NCBI GenBank assembly: GCA_945637645.1
Contig: CALZDK010000102.1
Location: 1 to 7,244 of the forward strand
Origin: an uncultured Prevotella sp.
Lineage (GTDB): Bacteria > Bacteroidota > Bacteroidia > Bacteroidales > Bacteroidaceae
Length of the DNA stretch: 7,244 bases
Direction: 5' to 3'
Both the position numbers and the translations under genes were made by a program. The notes under the pieces are model-generated. The model saw only the letters and a list, made by a program, of their open reading frames with translations, ran no database searches and was not told the origin of the DNA. Positions 1-5,255 of the stretch are shown one piece after another; position 1 is the stretch's first letter; each line of letters begins with the position of its first letter.

Positions 1-10
1 CAGAGGCTAA

Positions 11-70
11 ACCGGTGGAAATATGTCGTTCCGACATTGGGCGGACACATGGGTCAGCCCCTACAATCGG
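11..70. repeat. Dispersed palindromic intergenic repeat, left-edge copy
   Basis: Two adjacent hairpins are visible. ATGTCG at 23-28 pairs perfectly with CGACAT at 32-37 across a 3-nt loop. GGGCGGAC at 39-46 pairs with GTCAGCCC at 53-60 with one mismatch, around ACATGG. The reverse complement of 53-70 matches the right end of the window (7227-7244) at 15 of 18 positions, so this is a repeated unit and not unique leader DNA. Short palindromes with a GTAGGGGC core are, from memory, common between genes in Prevotella and some other bacteria. Two reading frames stay open across it, but I take that as chance. The left boundary is uncertain because the window starts here. Confidence 0.6.
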
Positions 71-78
71 GAGGGTGA

Positions 79-94
79 ATTCGCCCTGAAGGGC
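79..94 (+). repeat. CGCCCTGAA-type short repeat, copy 1
   Basis: The 15-mer ATTCGCCCTGAAGGG at 79-93 recurs exactly at 145-159. GCCC at 83-86 can pair with GGGC at 91-94 over a TGAA loop, making a tiny hairpin. This copy lies 9 bp after the palindromic repeat and just before the 8-bp tandem array. Its role is unknown. Confidence 0.6.
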
Positions 95-101
95 ATAAAA
101 A

Positions 102-132
102 ATTAAAGGATTAAAGGATTAAAGAATTAAAG
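102..132 (+). repeat. 8-bp tandem repeat (ATTAAAGG), about four units
   Basis: Units begin at 102, 110, 118 and 126: ATTAAAGG, ATTAAAGG, ATTAAAGA, then ATTAAAG. The array sits between two copies of the CGCCCTGAA repeat and is about 135 bp upstream of hppA. Such an array could vary in copy number by slippage. No function is visible. Confidence 0.7.
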
Positions 133-144
133 TTTGGGAGTAAT

Positions 145-166
145 ATTCGCCCTGAAGGGGCAAAAG
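145..166 (+). repeat. CGCCCTGAA-type short repeat, copy 2
   Basis: ATTCGCCCTGAAGGG at 145-159 is identical to 79-93, and the unit runs on as GCAAAAG to 166. Positions 148-166 match the reverse complement of 208-226 at 17 of 19 bases, so copies 2 and 3 form an inverted pair separated by 41 bp. If transcribed, they could fold into one long stem. Confidence 0.6.
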
Positions 167-207
167 ACTTAAAATAAGGAAGGCAGAACAAATGAGGGAA
201 GAACATT

Positions 208-226
208 CTTTTGCCTTTTCAGGGCG
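208..226 (-). repeat. CGCCCTGAA-type short repeat, inverted copy 3
   Basis: The reverse complement of this stretch, CGCCCTGAAAAGGCAAAAG, differs from 148-166 only at two adjacent central bases (AA in place of GG). It overlaps the TTTG at 210-213 that is the best candidate for the -33 element of hppA, so the repeat may supply part of that promoter. Confidence 0.6.
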
Positions 227-238
227 CAAATAGATTTC
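210..238 (+). promoter_or_regulatory. Possible Bacteroidales-type promoter for hppA
   Basis: TTTG at 210-213 is followed after 17 nt by TAGATTTC at 231-238. The second box matches the Bacteroides -7 consensus TAnnTTTG except for its last base. The spacing is a little shorter than the roughly 20 nt I expect. Transcription would start near 245, giving a leader of about 23 nt before the ATG at 268. The mismatch and short spacing make this tentative, but no better match lies closer to hppA. Confidence 0.35.
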
Positions 239-267
239 AGTAACATAAACTAAAATACACTATTATT

Positions 268-2469
268 ATGAACATTCCTATGGTTTTTTGGCTTGTCCCG
301 ATAGCCTCGTTTGTAGCATTGGGCATGGCATGGCACTTCTTCCGCCAGATGAGAAAGGAAGACGAGGGAACGCCTCGAATGATTGAGATTGCAGAATTTG
401 TAAGGCGTGGAGCAATGGCCTACCTAAAACAGCAGTACAAGGTGGTGACCATTGTCTTCATCGTGCTTGCCATTGTGTTCGCCTTCATGGCTTATGTGCT
501 TAAGGTGCAGAACCCTTGGGTGCCTTTCGCCTTCCTCACGGGAGGTTTCTTCTCCGGACTTGCGGGCTTCTTCGGCATGAAGACAGCCACCTACGCCTCG
601 GCACGCACTGCCAACGCCGCACGCAAAAGCCTTAACAGCGGACTGAAGGTGGCTTTCCGAAGCGGTGCTGTGATGGGACTTGTTGTGGTGGGTCTCGGAC
701 TGTTGGACATTGCCATCTGGTTTCTTGTGCTCAGCTATTTCTACCATGGATCGAGCATGGCATTGGTGACCATCACCACCACGATGCTCACCTTCGGTAT
801 GGGTGCATCCACGCAGGCACTGTTCGCCCGTGTGGGAGGAGGCATCTACACCAAGGCAGCCGACGTGGGTGCCGACCTTGTGGGAAAGGTGGAGGCAAAC
901 ATTCCTGAGGACGACCCACGCAACCCTGCCACCATTGCCGACAATGTGGGCGACAACGTGGGCGACGTGGCAGGCATGGGAGCCGACCTCTACGAGAGCT
1001 ATTGCGGCAGCATACTCTCCACGGCAGCCCTCGGAGCAACGGCTTTCGCCATGAACATCGACATGCAGCTGAAGGCTGTCATAGCTCCTATGATTATTGC
1101 CTCGGTGGGCATCTTCCTCTCGCTTGTGGGCATCTTCACCGTGAAGACCAAGGAGGAAGCTACGATGCGCGACCTTCTACGGTCGCTCGGACTGGGAACA
1201 AATGTTGCGGCAGGACTGATAGCCATTGCCACCTTTATTATATTATATCTCTTGGAAATAGAGAACTGGCTCGGCGTGTCGTTCTCCGTTGTCAGCGGAC
1301 TGGTGGCAGGAGTGGTGATAGGTCAGGCTACGGAATACTACACAAGCCACAGCTACAAGCCTACACAGCGCATTGCAGAATCGTCGAAGACTGGTCCTGC
1401 AACGGTGATAATACAGGGCATTGGCACTGGAATGATTTCCACCATGATTCCTGTGGTGACCATCTCGGCAGCCATAATGCTGAGCTATCTCTTTGCCAAC
1501 GGCTTCGACCTCTCCATGAGTGCCCACAGCATAGCCATGGGTCTCTACGGCATCGGCATTGCCGCCGTGGGAATGTTGTCAACCCTCGGCATCACGCTTG
1601 CCACCGACGCCTATGGTCCAATAGCCGACAATGCTGGCGGCAATGCTGAGATGAGCGAGCTGGGCGAGGAAGTGCGCCACCGCACCGACGCTCTCGACGC
1701 TCTCGGCAACACCACGGCAGCCACAGGCAAGGGCTTCGCCATCGGCAGTGCCGCACTGACGGCTTTGGCATTGCTTGCCTCTTATGTTGAGGAGATAAAG
1801 ATTGCCATGGTGCGCGCCGTTGAGGAGGGACAGCAGTTTATCGACTCCGCAGGCAACATCTTCAACCCGGAGAGTGCCAACATGCTCGACTACATGGACT
1901 ACTTCCAGGTGAACCTGATGAATCCGAAGGTTCTCGTGGGTGCTTTCATCGGCGGCATGGCTGCCTTCCTCTTCTGCGGACTCACAATGGGAGCCGTAGG
2001 GCGTGCAGCACAGACAATGGTGGAGGAAGTGCGCCGACAGTTCCGCGAGATAAAGGGAATACTTGAGGGCAAGGGAACTCCCGACTACGGTCGTTGCGTG
2101 GAGATAAGCACTCGTTCGGCACAGCGCGAGATGATATTCCCAAGTCTTCTTGCCATTGCCATACCTATAGTGGTCGGACTGTTGCTCGGAGTGGCAGGAG
2201 TGATGGGATTGCTCGTCGGCGGACTGACAGCAGGCTTCACCCTCGCCGTGTTTATGGCAAACTCCGGCGGCGCTTGGGACAACGCGAAGAAAATGGTTGA
2301 GGAAGGAAACTTCGGCGGCAAGGGTTCGGAGTGTCACAAGGCCACAATAGTAGGCGACACCGTGGGCGACCCGTTCAAGGACACCAGCGGTCCGTCGCTC
2401 AACATTCTCATCAAGCTGATGTCGATGGTGAGCATTGTTATGGCAGGACTTGTTGTGGCGTTCAGTTAA
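268..2469 (+). CDS. hppA: Membrane-bound ion-pumping pyrophosphatase
   Basis: This 733-residue protein is a membrane-integral pyrophosphatase: it hydrolyses cytoplasmic PPi to phosphate and uses the energy to export H+ and/or Na+. The family has about 16 membrane helices, and the hydrophobic pattern and length fit. Visible substrate-site motifs are GGIYTKAADVGADLVGKVE (191-209), EDDPRNPATIADNVGDNVGD (214-233), WDNAKK (670-675) and GDTVGDPFKDTSGPS (696-710). Ala484 in GNTTAATGKG (480-489) is the residue typical of K+-dependent enzymes; K+-independent ones have Lys there. Glu243 in ADLYESY fits the gate glutamate position of Na+-pumping forms. Thr91, Phe95, Asp147 and Met178 resemble the four residues I recall as signatures of dual Na+/H+ pumps, known from Bacteroides vulgatus. 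Family assignment is firm, ion specificity is inferred. The ATG at 268 puts the first membrane helix at the N-terminus. The 3' end overlaps the convergent gene by 8 bp. Confidence 0.97.
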   Translation: MNIPMVFWLVPIASFVALGMAWHFFRQMRKEDEGTPRMIEIAEFVRRGAMAYLKQQYKVVTIVFIVLAIVFAFMAYVLKVQNPWVPFAFLTGGFFSGLAGFFGMKTATYASARTANAARKSLNSGLKVAFRSGAVMGLVVVGLGLLDIAIWFLVLSYFYHGSSMALVTITTTMLTFGMGASTQALFARVGGGIYTKAADVGADLVGKVEANIPEDDPRNPATIADNVGDNVGDVAGMGADLYESYCGSILSTAALGATAFAMNIDMQLKAVIAPMIIASVGIFLSLVGIFTVKTKEEATMRDLLRSLGLGTNVAAGLIAIATFIILYLLEIENWLGVSFSVVSGLVAGVVIGQATEYYTSHSYKPTQRIAESSKTGPATVIIQGIGTGMISTMIPVVTISAAIMLSYLFANGFDLSMSAHSIAMGLYGIGIAAVGMLSTLGITLATDAYGPIADNAGGNAEMSELGEEVRHRTDALDALGNTTAATGKGFAIGSAALTALALLASYVEEIKIAMVRAVEEGQQFIDSAGNIFNPESANMLDYMDYFQVNLMNPKVLVGAFIGGMAAFLFCGLTMGAVGRAAQTMVEEVRRQFREIKGILEGKGTPDYGRCVEISTRSAQREMIFPSLLAIAIPIVVGLLLGVAGVMGLLVGGLTAGFTLAVFMANSGGAWDNAKKMVEEGNFGGKGSECHKATIVGDTVGDPFKDTSGPSLNILIKLMSMVSIVMAGLVVAFS

Positions 2470-3223
2470 CCGTCATGTGGAAGCAGCCTTGCTTCACCTC
2501 ATACTTTATGTAACAGCGATTCTGAACACGGAAATCGCGCAGGACCTCGGAGAGTACCCATTTCAGAGTGTCGTTTCTGACGACACGACGTTTGGGTCCT
2601 TCGGGGTCTTCCACTGTTATGTAGCGATTGTAGCACAGGTCGAAGGTGGTGCCGTAGAGGTGGCAGCTGTTTTCCGTTGCATTGCCGTTGCGGTTGCGCA
2701 GTTTCGTAACGTCGTCTTTCGTGCGCATCACGCTGGTGACGATAATCTTATGAAGAGGTATTCCTTTTATGTGAAGACTGTCGAAGAAGGCGCGTCCAAT
2801 GTCCTGAAGCAACACCGAGGCTTTGGGTACAAGATAGGGAATACTGCTGTTGAGCTTGTCAACATGGAAATAGGGATTGGCTCCCACATACACCAGTTCC
2901 TTCATTCTCTTCTCCGCTTCCTCACGGCTTTTCACTGGTGGCACGCCGTTTTTTCTTGCCGCCATCATCTGCACATCGTTGTTGTCGGGAAAAGTGTTCT
3001 TGAACGTCGGGACACTGTAGATCGGGTGATTAGGGGTTTGAGGGGTTTGAAGGGTTTGAGGGGTTTGAAGGGTTTGAGGGGTTTGAGGGGTTTGAAGGGA
3101 ATCTATGCCATTCGGTGTTCTCTCATCCCTAATATCTCCCGCCACTCCAGGCCAAATTATCCTTATCAAGGCAAGCACTGCCACAACGGCAAAAAAGCCT
3201 TTTATATATGTGTTCTTTTTCAT
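2462..3223 (-). CDS. Exported DUF5715-like protein, putative M15-type metallopeptidase
   Basis: The protein has 253 residues from the ATG at 3223. An upstream in-frame ATG at 3271 is less likely, because it lies upstream of the predicted promoter and because MKKNTYIKGFF gives a proper signal start. Residues about 8-25 form one hydrophobic segment (signal peptide or anchor, no lipobox Cys), so the rest is probably periplasmic. Residues 44-64 are seven QTP/QTL units, a likely flexible linker. The C-terminal domain has SVMRT (154-158), then SCHLYGTTFD (176-185), which matches the SxHxxGxxxD zinc motif of M15 / VanY-like D,D-peptidases (His178, Asp185). A final E-x6-H (Glu242, His249) lies only four residues from the end and could give the catalytic Glu and third ligand. 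I recall this architecture as the Bacteroidetes DUF5715 family. A peptidoglycan peptidase role is inference from the motif; substrate unknown. Confidence 0.85.
   Translation of the reverse strand: MKKNTYIKGFFAVVAVLALIRIIWPGVAGDIRDERTPNGIDSLQTPQTPQTLQTPQTLQTPQTPNHPIYSVPTFKNTFPDNNDVQMMAARKNGVPPVKSREEAEKRMKELVYVGANPYFHVDKLNSSIPYLVPKASVLLQDIGRAFFDSLHIKGIPLHKIIVTSVMRTKDDVTKLRNRNGNATENSCHLYGTTFDLCYNRYITVEDPEGPKRRVVRNDTLKWVLSEVLRDFRVQNRCYIKYEVKQGCFHMTVN
2480..2495 (+). terminator. Weak hairpin just past the hppA stop
   Basis: GAAGCA at 2480-2485 pairs perfectly with TGCTTC at 2490-2495 over a GCCT loop, starting 10 nt after the hppA stop codon. No T-run follows, so it is not a standard intrinsic terminator. 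It also lies inside the last codons of the convergent gene. It could at most help to pause or stabilise the hppA transcript end. Confidence 0.15.
3032..3094 (-). repeat. In-frame 9-bp minisatellite encoding QTP/QTL units
   Basis: Seven complete 9-bp units follow one another in the order A A B A B A A on the plus strand, where A is AGGGGTTTG and B is AAGGGTTTG. A further AAGGG fragment starts at 3095. On the coding (minus) strand A reads Gln-Thr-Pro and B reads Gln-Thr-Leu. Because the unit is a multiple of three, gain or loss of copies would change linker length without a frameshift. The near-identity of the units suggests recent expansion. Confidence 0.95.
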
Positions 3224-3240
3224 TGTTGCTAATTTTCGTG

Positions 3241-3248
3241 CAAAATTA
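3241..3248 (-). promoter_or_regulatory. -7 box of the leftward (DUF5715-like) promoter
   Basis: On the minus strand this is TAATTTTG, an exact match to the Bacteroides TAnnTTTG -7 element. A TGTG lies about 20 nt upstream (3272-3269) as a weak -33 candidate. Transcription should begin near 3234, about 10 nt before the ATG at 3223, a very short leader, as is tolerated where Shine-Dalgarno pairing is rarely used. This placement supports the start at 3223. Confidence 0.6.
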
Positions 3249-3292
3249 ATAAAAAACATCGTAATAATCACACTTTATTGAAAAACTTTCTG

Positions 3293-3300
3293 TAATTTTG
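3293..3300 (+). promoter_or_regulatory. -7 box of the rightward (phoH-purC-thrS) promoter
   Basis: TAATTTTG matches TAnnTTTG exactly. No good TTTG -33 element stands at the usual distance (CACA is at 3269-3272), so activity may depend on the -7 box and flanks. The expected start near 3307 leaves a leader of about 20 nt before the TTG at 3328. This is the only promoter-like sequence seen ahead of the three-gene cluster. Confidence 0.6.
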
Positions 3301-3317
3301 CACGAGAATTTAAACAT

Positions 3318-3322
3318 TAAGG
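3318..3322 (+). promoter_or_regulatory. Shine-Dalgarno-like TAAGG before the phoH TTG
   Basis: AAGG at 3319-3322 lies 5 nt before the TTG at 3328 and can pair with the 16S anti-Shine-Dalgarno. Such sites are uncommon in Bacteroidales, so here it helps to decide the start codon and may compensate for the weak TTG. Confidence 0.4.
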
Positions 3323-3327
3323 TAAAA

Positions 3328-4275
3328 TTGACTGAGAAGCATATAGTTTTGGAGGACATTGACCCAGTGGTTTTCTATGGTGTCAACAATGTCCATTTGC
3401 AGATGATAAAGGCTCTCTTCCCAAAGCTGAGAATAGTTGCAAGAGGCAATGTAATCAAGGTTCTTGGCGACGAGGAGCAGATGTGTGCCTTTGAGGAAAA
3501 CATCGAGAGCCTGAGAAAACACGTCGTGAAGTTCAACTCGCTGAAGGAGGAGGACATTCTTGACATCGTGAGGGGAAACCGCACTAAGGACGAGCTGCCT
3601 GAGGGTGTGCTCGTATATAGCATGTCGGGACGACCCATAAAGCCCAGGACAGAGAATCAGCAGCAACTCGTGGATGCTTTCTTCAACAACGACATGACCT
3701 TCGCCGTGGGCCCAGCGGGAACAGGAAAGACCTACCTAAGCATTGCCCTCGCCGTGAAGGCTCTGAAGGAAAAGACAATAAAGAAGATTATCCTCAGCCG
3801 ACCTGCAGTGGAGGCAGGCGAGAAGCTCGGTTTCCTGCCAGGCGACATGAAGGACAAGATAGACCCCTATCTGCAACCTCTATACGACGCCCTCGAGGAC
3901 ATGCTCCCACAGGCAAAGCTGCAGGAGATGATGGAGAAGCACGTAATACAGATTGCTCCTCTCGCCTTCATGCGCGGAAGAACGCTGAGCGACGCGGTGG
4001 TGATACTCGACGAGGCTCAGAACACCACATGTGCACAAATACGCATGTTCCTTACACGAATGGGCTGGAACACAAAGATGATAATCACCGGCGACATGAC
4101 ACAGATTGACCTGCCACGAGAGCAGAAGAGCGGACTGAAAGAGGCTCTCGGCATTCTCACCGGCATAGAGGGAATAGGCGTTGTGGAACTGACAAGGAAG
4201 GACATAGTGCGCCACAAACTCGTCACACGCATAGTGAATGCGTATGAGAAGTATGACAAAGCAGATAAACAATAA
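3328..4275 (+). CDS. phoH: PhoH-family ATPase
   Basis: This 315-residue protein (from TTG 3328) is a PhoH-like P-loop ATPase, a cytoplasmic family related to helicase superfamily 1 and linked to RNA metabolism; the exact substrate is not settled. Residues 1 to about 90 form the N-terminal domain with a KH-like look (IVARGNVIKVLGDEE). Walker A is GPAGTGKT (128-135), Walker B ILDEAQN (226-232), followed by TGDMTQIDLP (254-263). All key ATPase residues are present. Start choice: the frame is open to a TTG at 3298, but that codon is part of the -7 box, so it should not be in the mRNA. TTG 3328 gives MTEKHIVLEDIDP, as I recall for Bacteroides homologues, and has a TAAGG upstream. No ATG occurs in the N-terminal region before the conserved part. 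It is the first gene of a likely operon, 15 bp before purC. Confidence 0.95.
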   Translation: MTEKHIVLEDIDPVVFYGVNNVHLQMIKALFPKLRIVARGNVIKVLGDEEQMCAFEENIESLRKHVVKFNSLKEEDILDIVRGNRTKDELPEGVLVYSMSGRPIKPRTENQQQLVDAFFNNDMTFAVGPAGTGKTYLSIALAVKALKEKTIKKIILSRPAVEAGEKLGFLPGDMKDKIDPYLQPLYDALEDMLPQAKLQEMMEKHVIQIAPLAFMRGRTLSDAVVILDEAQNTTCAQIRMFLTRMGWNTKMIITGDMTQIDLPREQKSGLKEALGILTGIEGIGVVELTRKDIVRHKLVTRIVNAYEKYDKADKQ

Positions 4276-4290
4276 AAAAAACATATAACA

Positions 4291-5232
4291 ATGAAAGCGT
4301 TAACTAACACCGATTTCAATTTCAAGGGACAGAAAAGCGTATATCACGGAAAAGTACGCGACGTTTACAACATCAACGACGACCTTATGGTTATGGTGGC
4401 TACCGACCGTATCTCGGCGTTCGACGTCATTCTGCCCAAAGGCATTCCTTTCAAGGGACAGGTTCTCAACCAGATTGCGGCAAAATTCCTCGACGCAACG
4501 AGCGACATCTGCCCCAACTGGAAACTCGCCACTCCCGACCCTATGGTTACAGTGGGTCTGAAGTGTGAGGGATTCCGCGTTGAGATGATCATCCGTTCCA
4601 TCCTCACTGGCTCCGCATGGCGTGAGTATAAGAAGGGCTGCCGCGAGATTTGTGGTGTGAAACTGCCTGAGGGAATGCGCGAGAACGAGCGTTTCCCAGA
4701 GCCTATCATCACTCCTACCACTAAGGCAGACGAGGGTCACGACCTCAACATCTCACGCGAGGAGATTATTGCTCAGGGCATCGTAAGCGCGGAGGACTAT
4801 GCCGTGATGGAAGACTACACACGCCGACTCTTCGCCCGCGGACAGGAGATTGCAGCTAAGCGTGGCTTGATTCTCGTTGACACAAAGTACGAGTTCGGCA
4901 AGCGCGACGGAAAGGTTTATCTCATCGACGAGATCCACACTCCCGACTCCAGCCGCTATTTCTATGCCGACGGCTACGAGGAGAAACTCGCCGCAGGCGA
5001 GCCACAGCGCCAGCTCTCCAAGGAGTTCGTACGCCAGTGGCTTATCGAGCACAACTTCATGAACGAGCCCGGACAGCAGATGCCGGAGATTACCGACGAG
5101 TATGCCGAGAGCGTGAGCGACCGCTACATCGAACTCTACGAGCACATCACAGGCGAGAAGTTCGACAAGGCAGCAGAGGAAGGCGACATTGCCGCACGTA
5201 TTGAGAAAAACGTGGCGGAGTATCTGAAGTGA
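4291..5232 (+). CDS. purC: Phosphoribosylaminoimidazole-succinocarboxamide synthase (SAICAR synthase)
   Basis: PurC joins CAIR and L-aspartate using ATP to make SAICAR in de novo purine synthesis, in the cytoplasm. The 313-residue length is that of the long form of the family (near yeast Ade1 in size) and not the short form of about 240 residues. Conserved motifs in order are HGKVRDVY (19-26), ATDRISAFDV (37-46), SILTGSAW (103-110), TPTTKADEGHD (141-151), LVDTKYEFG (195-203) and DEIHTPDSSRY (213-223). These cover the nucleotide and substrate sites and all look intact. The ATG at 4291 places GKVRDVY at the usual distance from the N-terminus. There is no Shine-Dalgarno, only an A-rich leader after the phoH stop. 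The 15-bp gap to phoH and 23-bp gap to thrS suggest cotranscription. Confidence 0.98.
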   Translation: MKALTNTDFNFKGQKSVYHGKVRDVYNINDDLMVMVATDRISAFDVILPKGIPFKGQVLNQIAAKFLDATSDICPNWKLATPDPMVTVGLKCEGFRVEMIIRSILTGSAWREYKKGCREICGVKLPEGMRENERFPEPIITPTTKADEGHDLNISREEIIAQGIVSAEDYAVMEDYTRRLFARGQEIAAKRGLILVDTKYEFGKRDGKVYLIDEIHTPDSSRYFYADGYEEKLAAGEPQRQLSKEFVRQWLIEHNFMNEPGQQMPEITDEYAESVSDRYIELYEHITGEKFDKAAEEGDIAARIEKNVAEYLK

Positions 5233-5255
5233 ACACTTAAACATATATTGTAAAT

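Larger units (their letters stand above)
3231..3310. repeat. 18-bp inverted repeat framing divergent promoters
   Basis: Minus strand 3248-3231 reads TAATTTTGCACGAAAATT and plus strand 3293-3310 reads TAATTTTGCACGAGAATT, 17 of 18 identical. The arms are 44 bp apart and the centre of symmetry is at about 3270.5. Each arm contains a -7 box plus the bases around the expected transcription start. The symmetry could mark a shared regulator site, duplication, or simply two strong promoters of the same class. Confidence 0.85.

Noticed and set aside
1..78. Open frames at the left edge that could be the end of an upstream gene
   Set aside because: Two frames are open, but most of the stretch is a palindromic repeat shared with the other window edge, and no recognisable protein C-terminus is seen.
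192..233. A 13-residue ORF (ATG to TAG) upstream of hppA as a leader peptide
   Set aside because: It lies across the inverted repeat copy and the candidate promoter, has no Shine-Dalgarno or regulatory codon run, and would be upstream of the predicted transcript start.
1579..2337. A 252-codon minus-strand frame inside hppA
   Set aside because: It is a Cys/His-rich shadow of the conserved hppA reading frame, with no promoter and no coherent domain.
3032..3094. The regular 9-bp array as a CRISPR or an iteron origin
   Set aside because: Units are directly abutting with no spacers and are read as an in-frame coding linker; no cas or replication gene is nearby.
2435..3232. A 265-codon plus-strand frame opposite the DUF5715-like gene
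   Set aside because: It is antisense to a gene with a signal segment and metal-site motifs, it starts inside hppA, and its translation is low-complexity (RGLKGL runs from the minisatellite) without family resemblance.
5233..5255. T-box or attenuator control of thrS
   Set aside because: The gap between purC and thrS is only 23 bp, too short for such a structure, and the sequence shows no stem.
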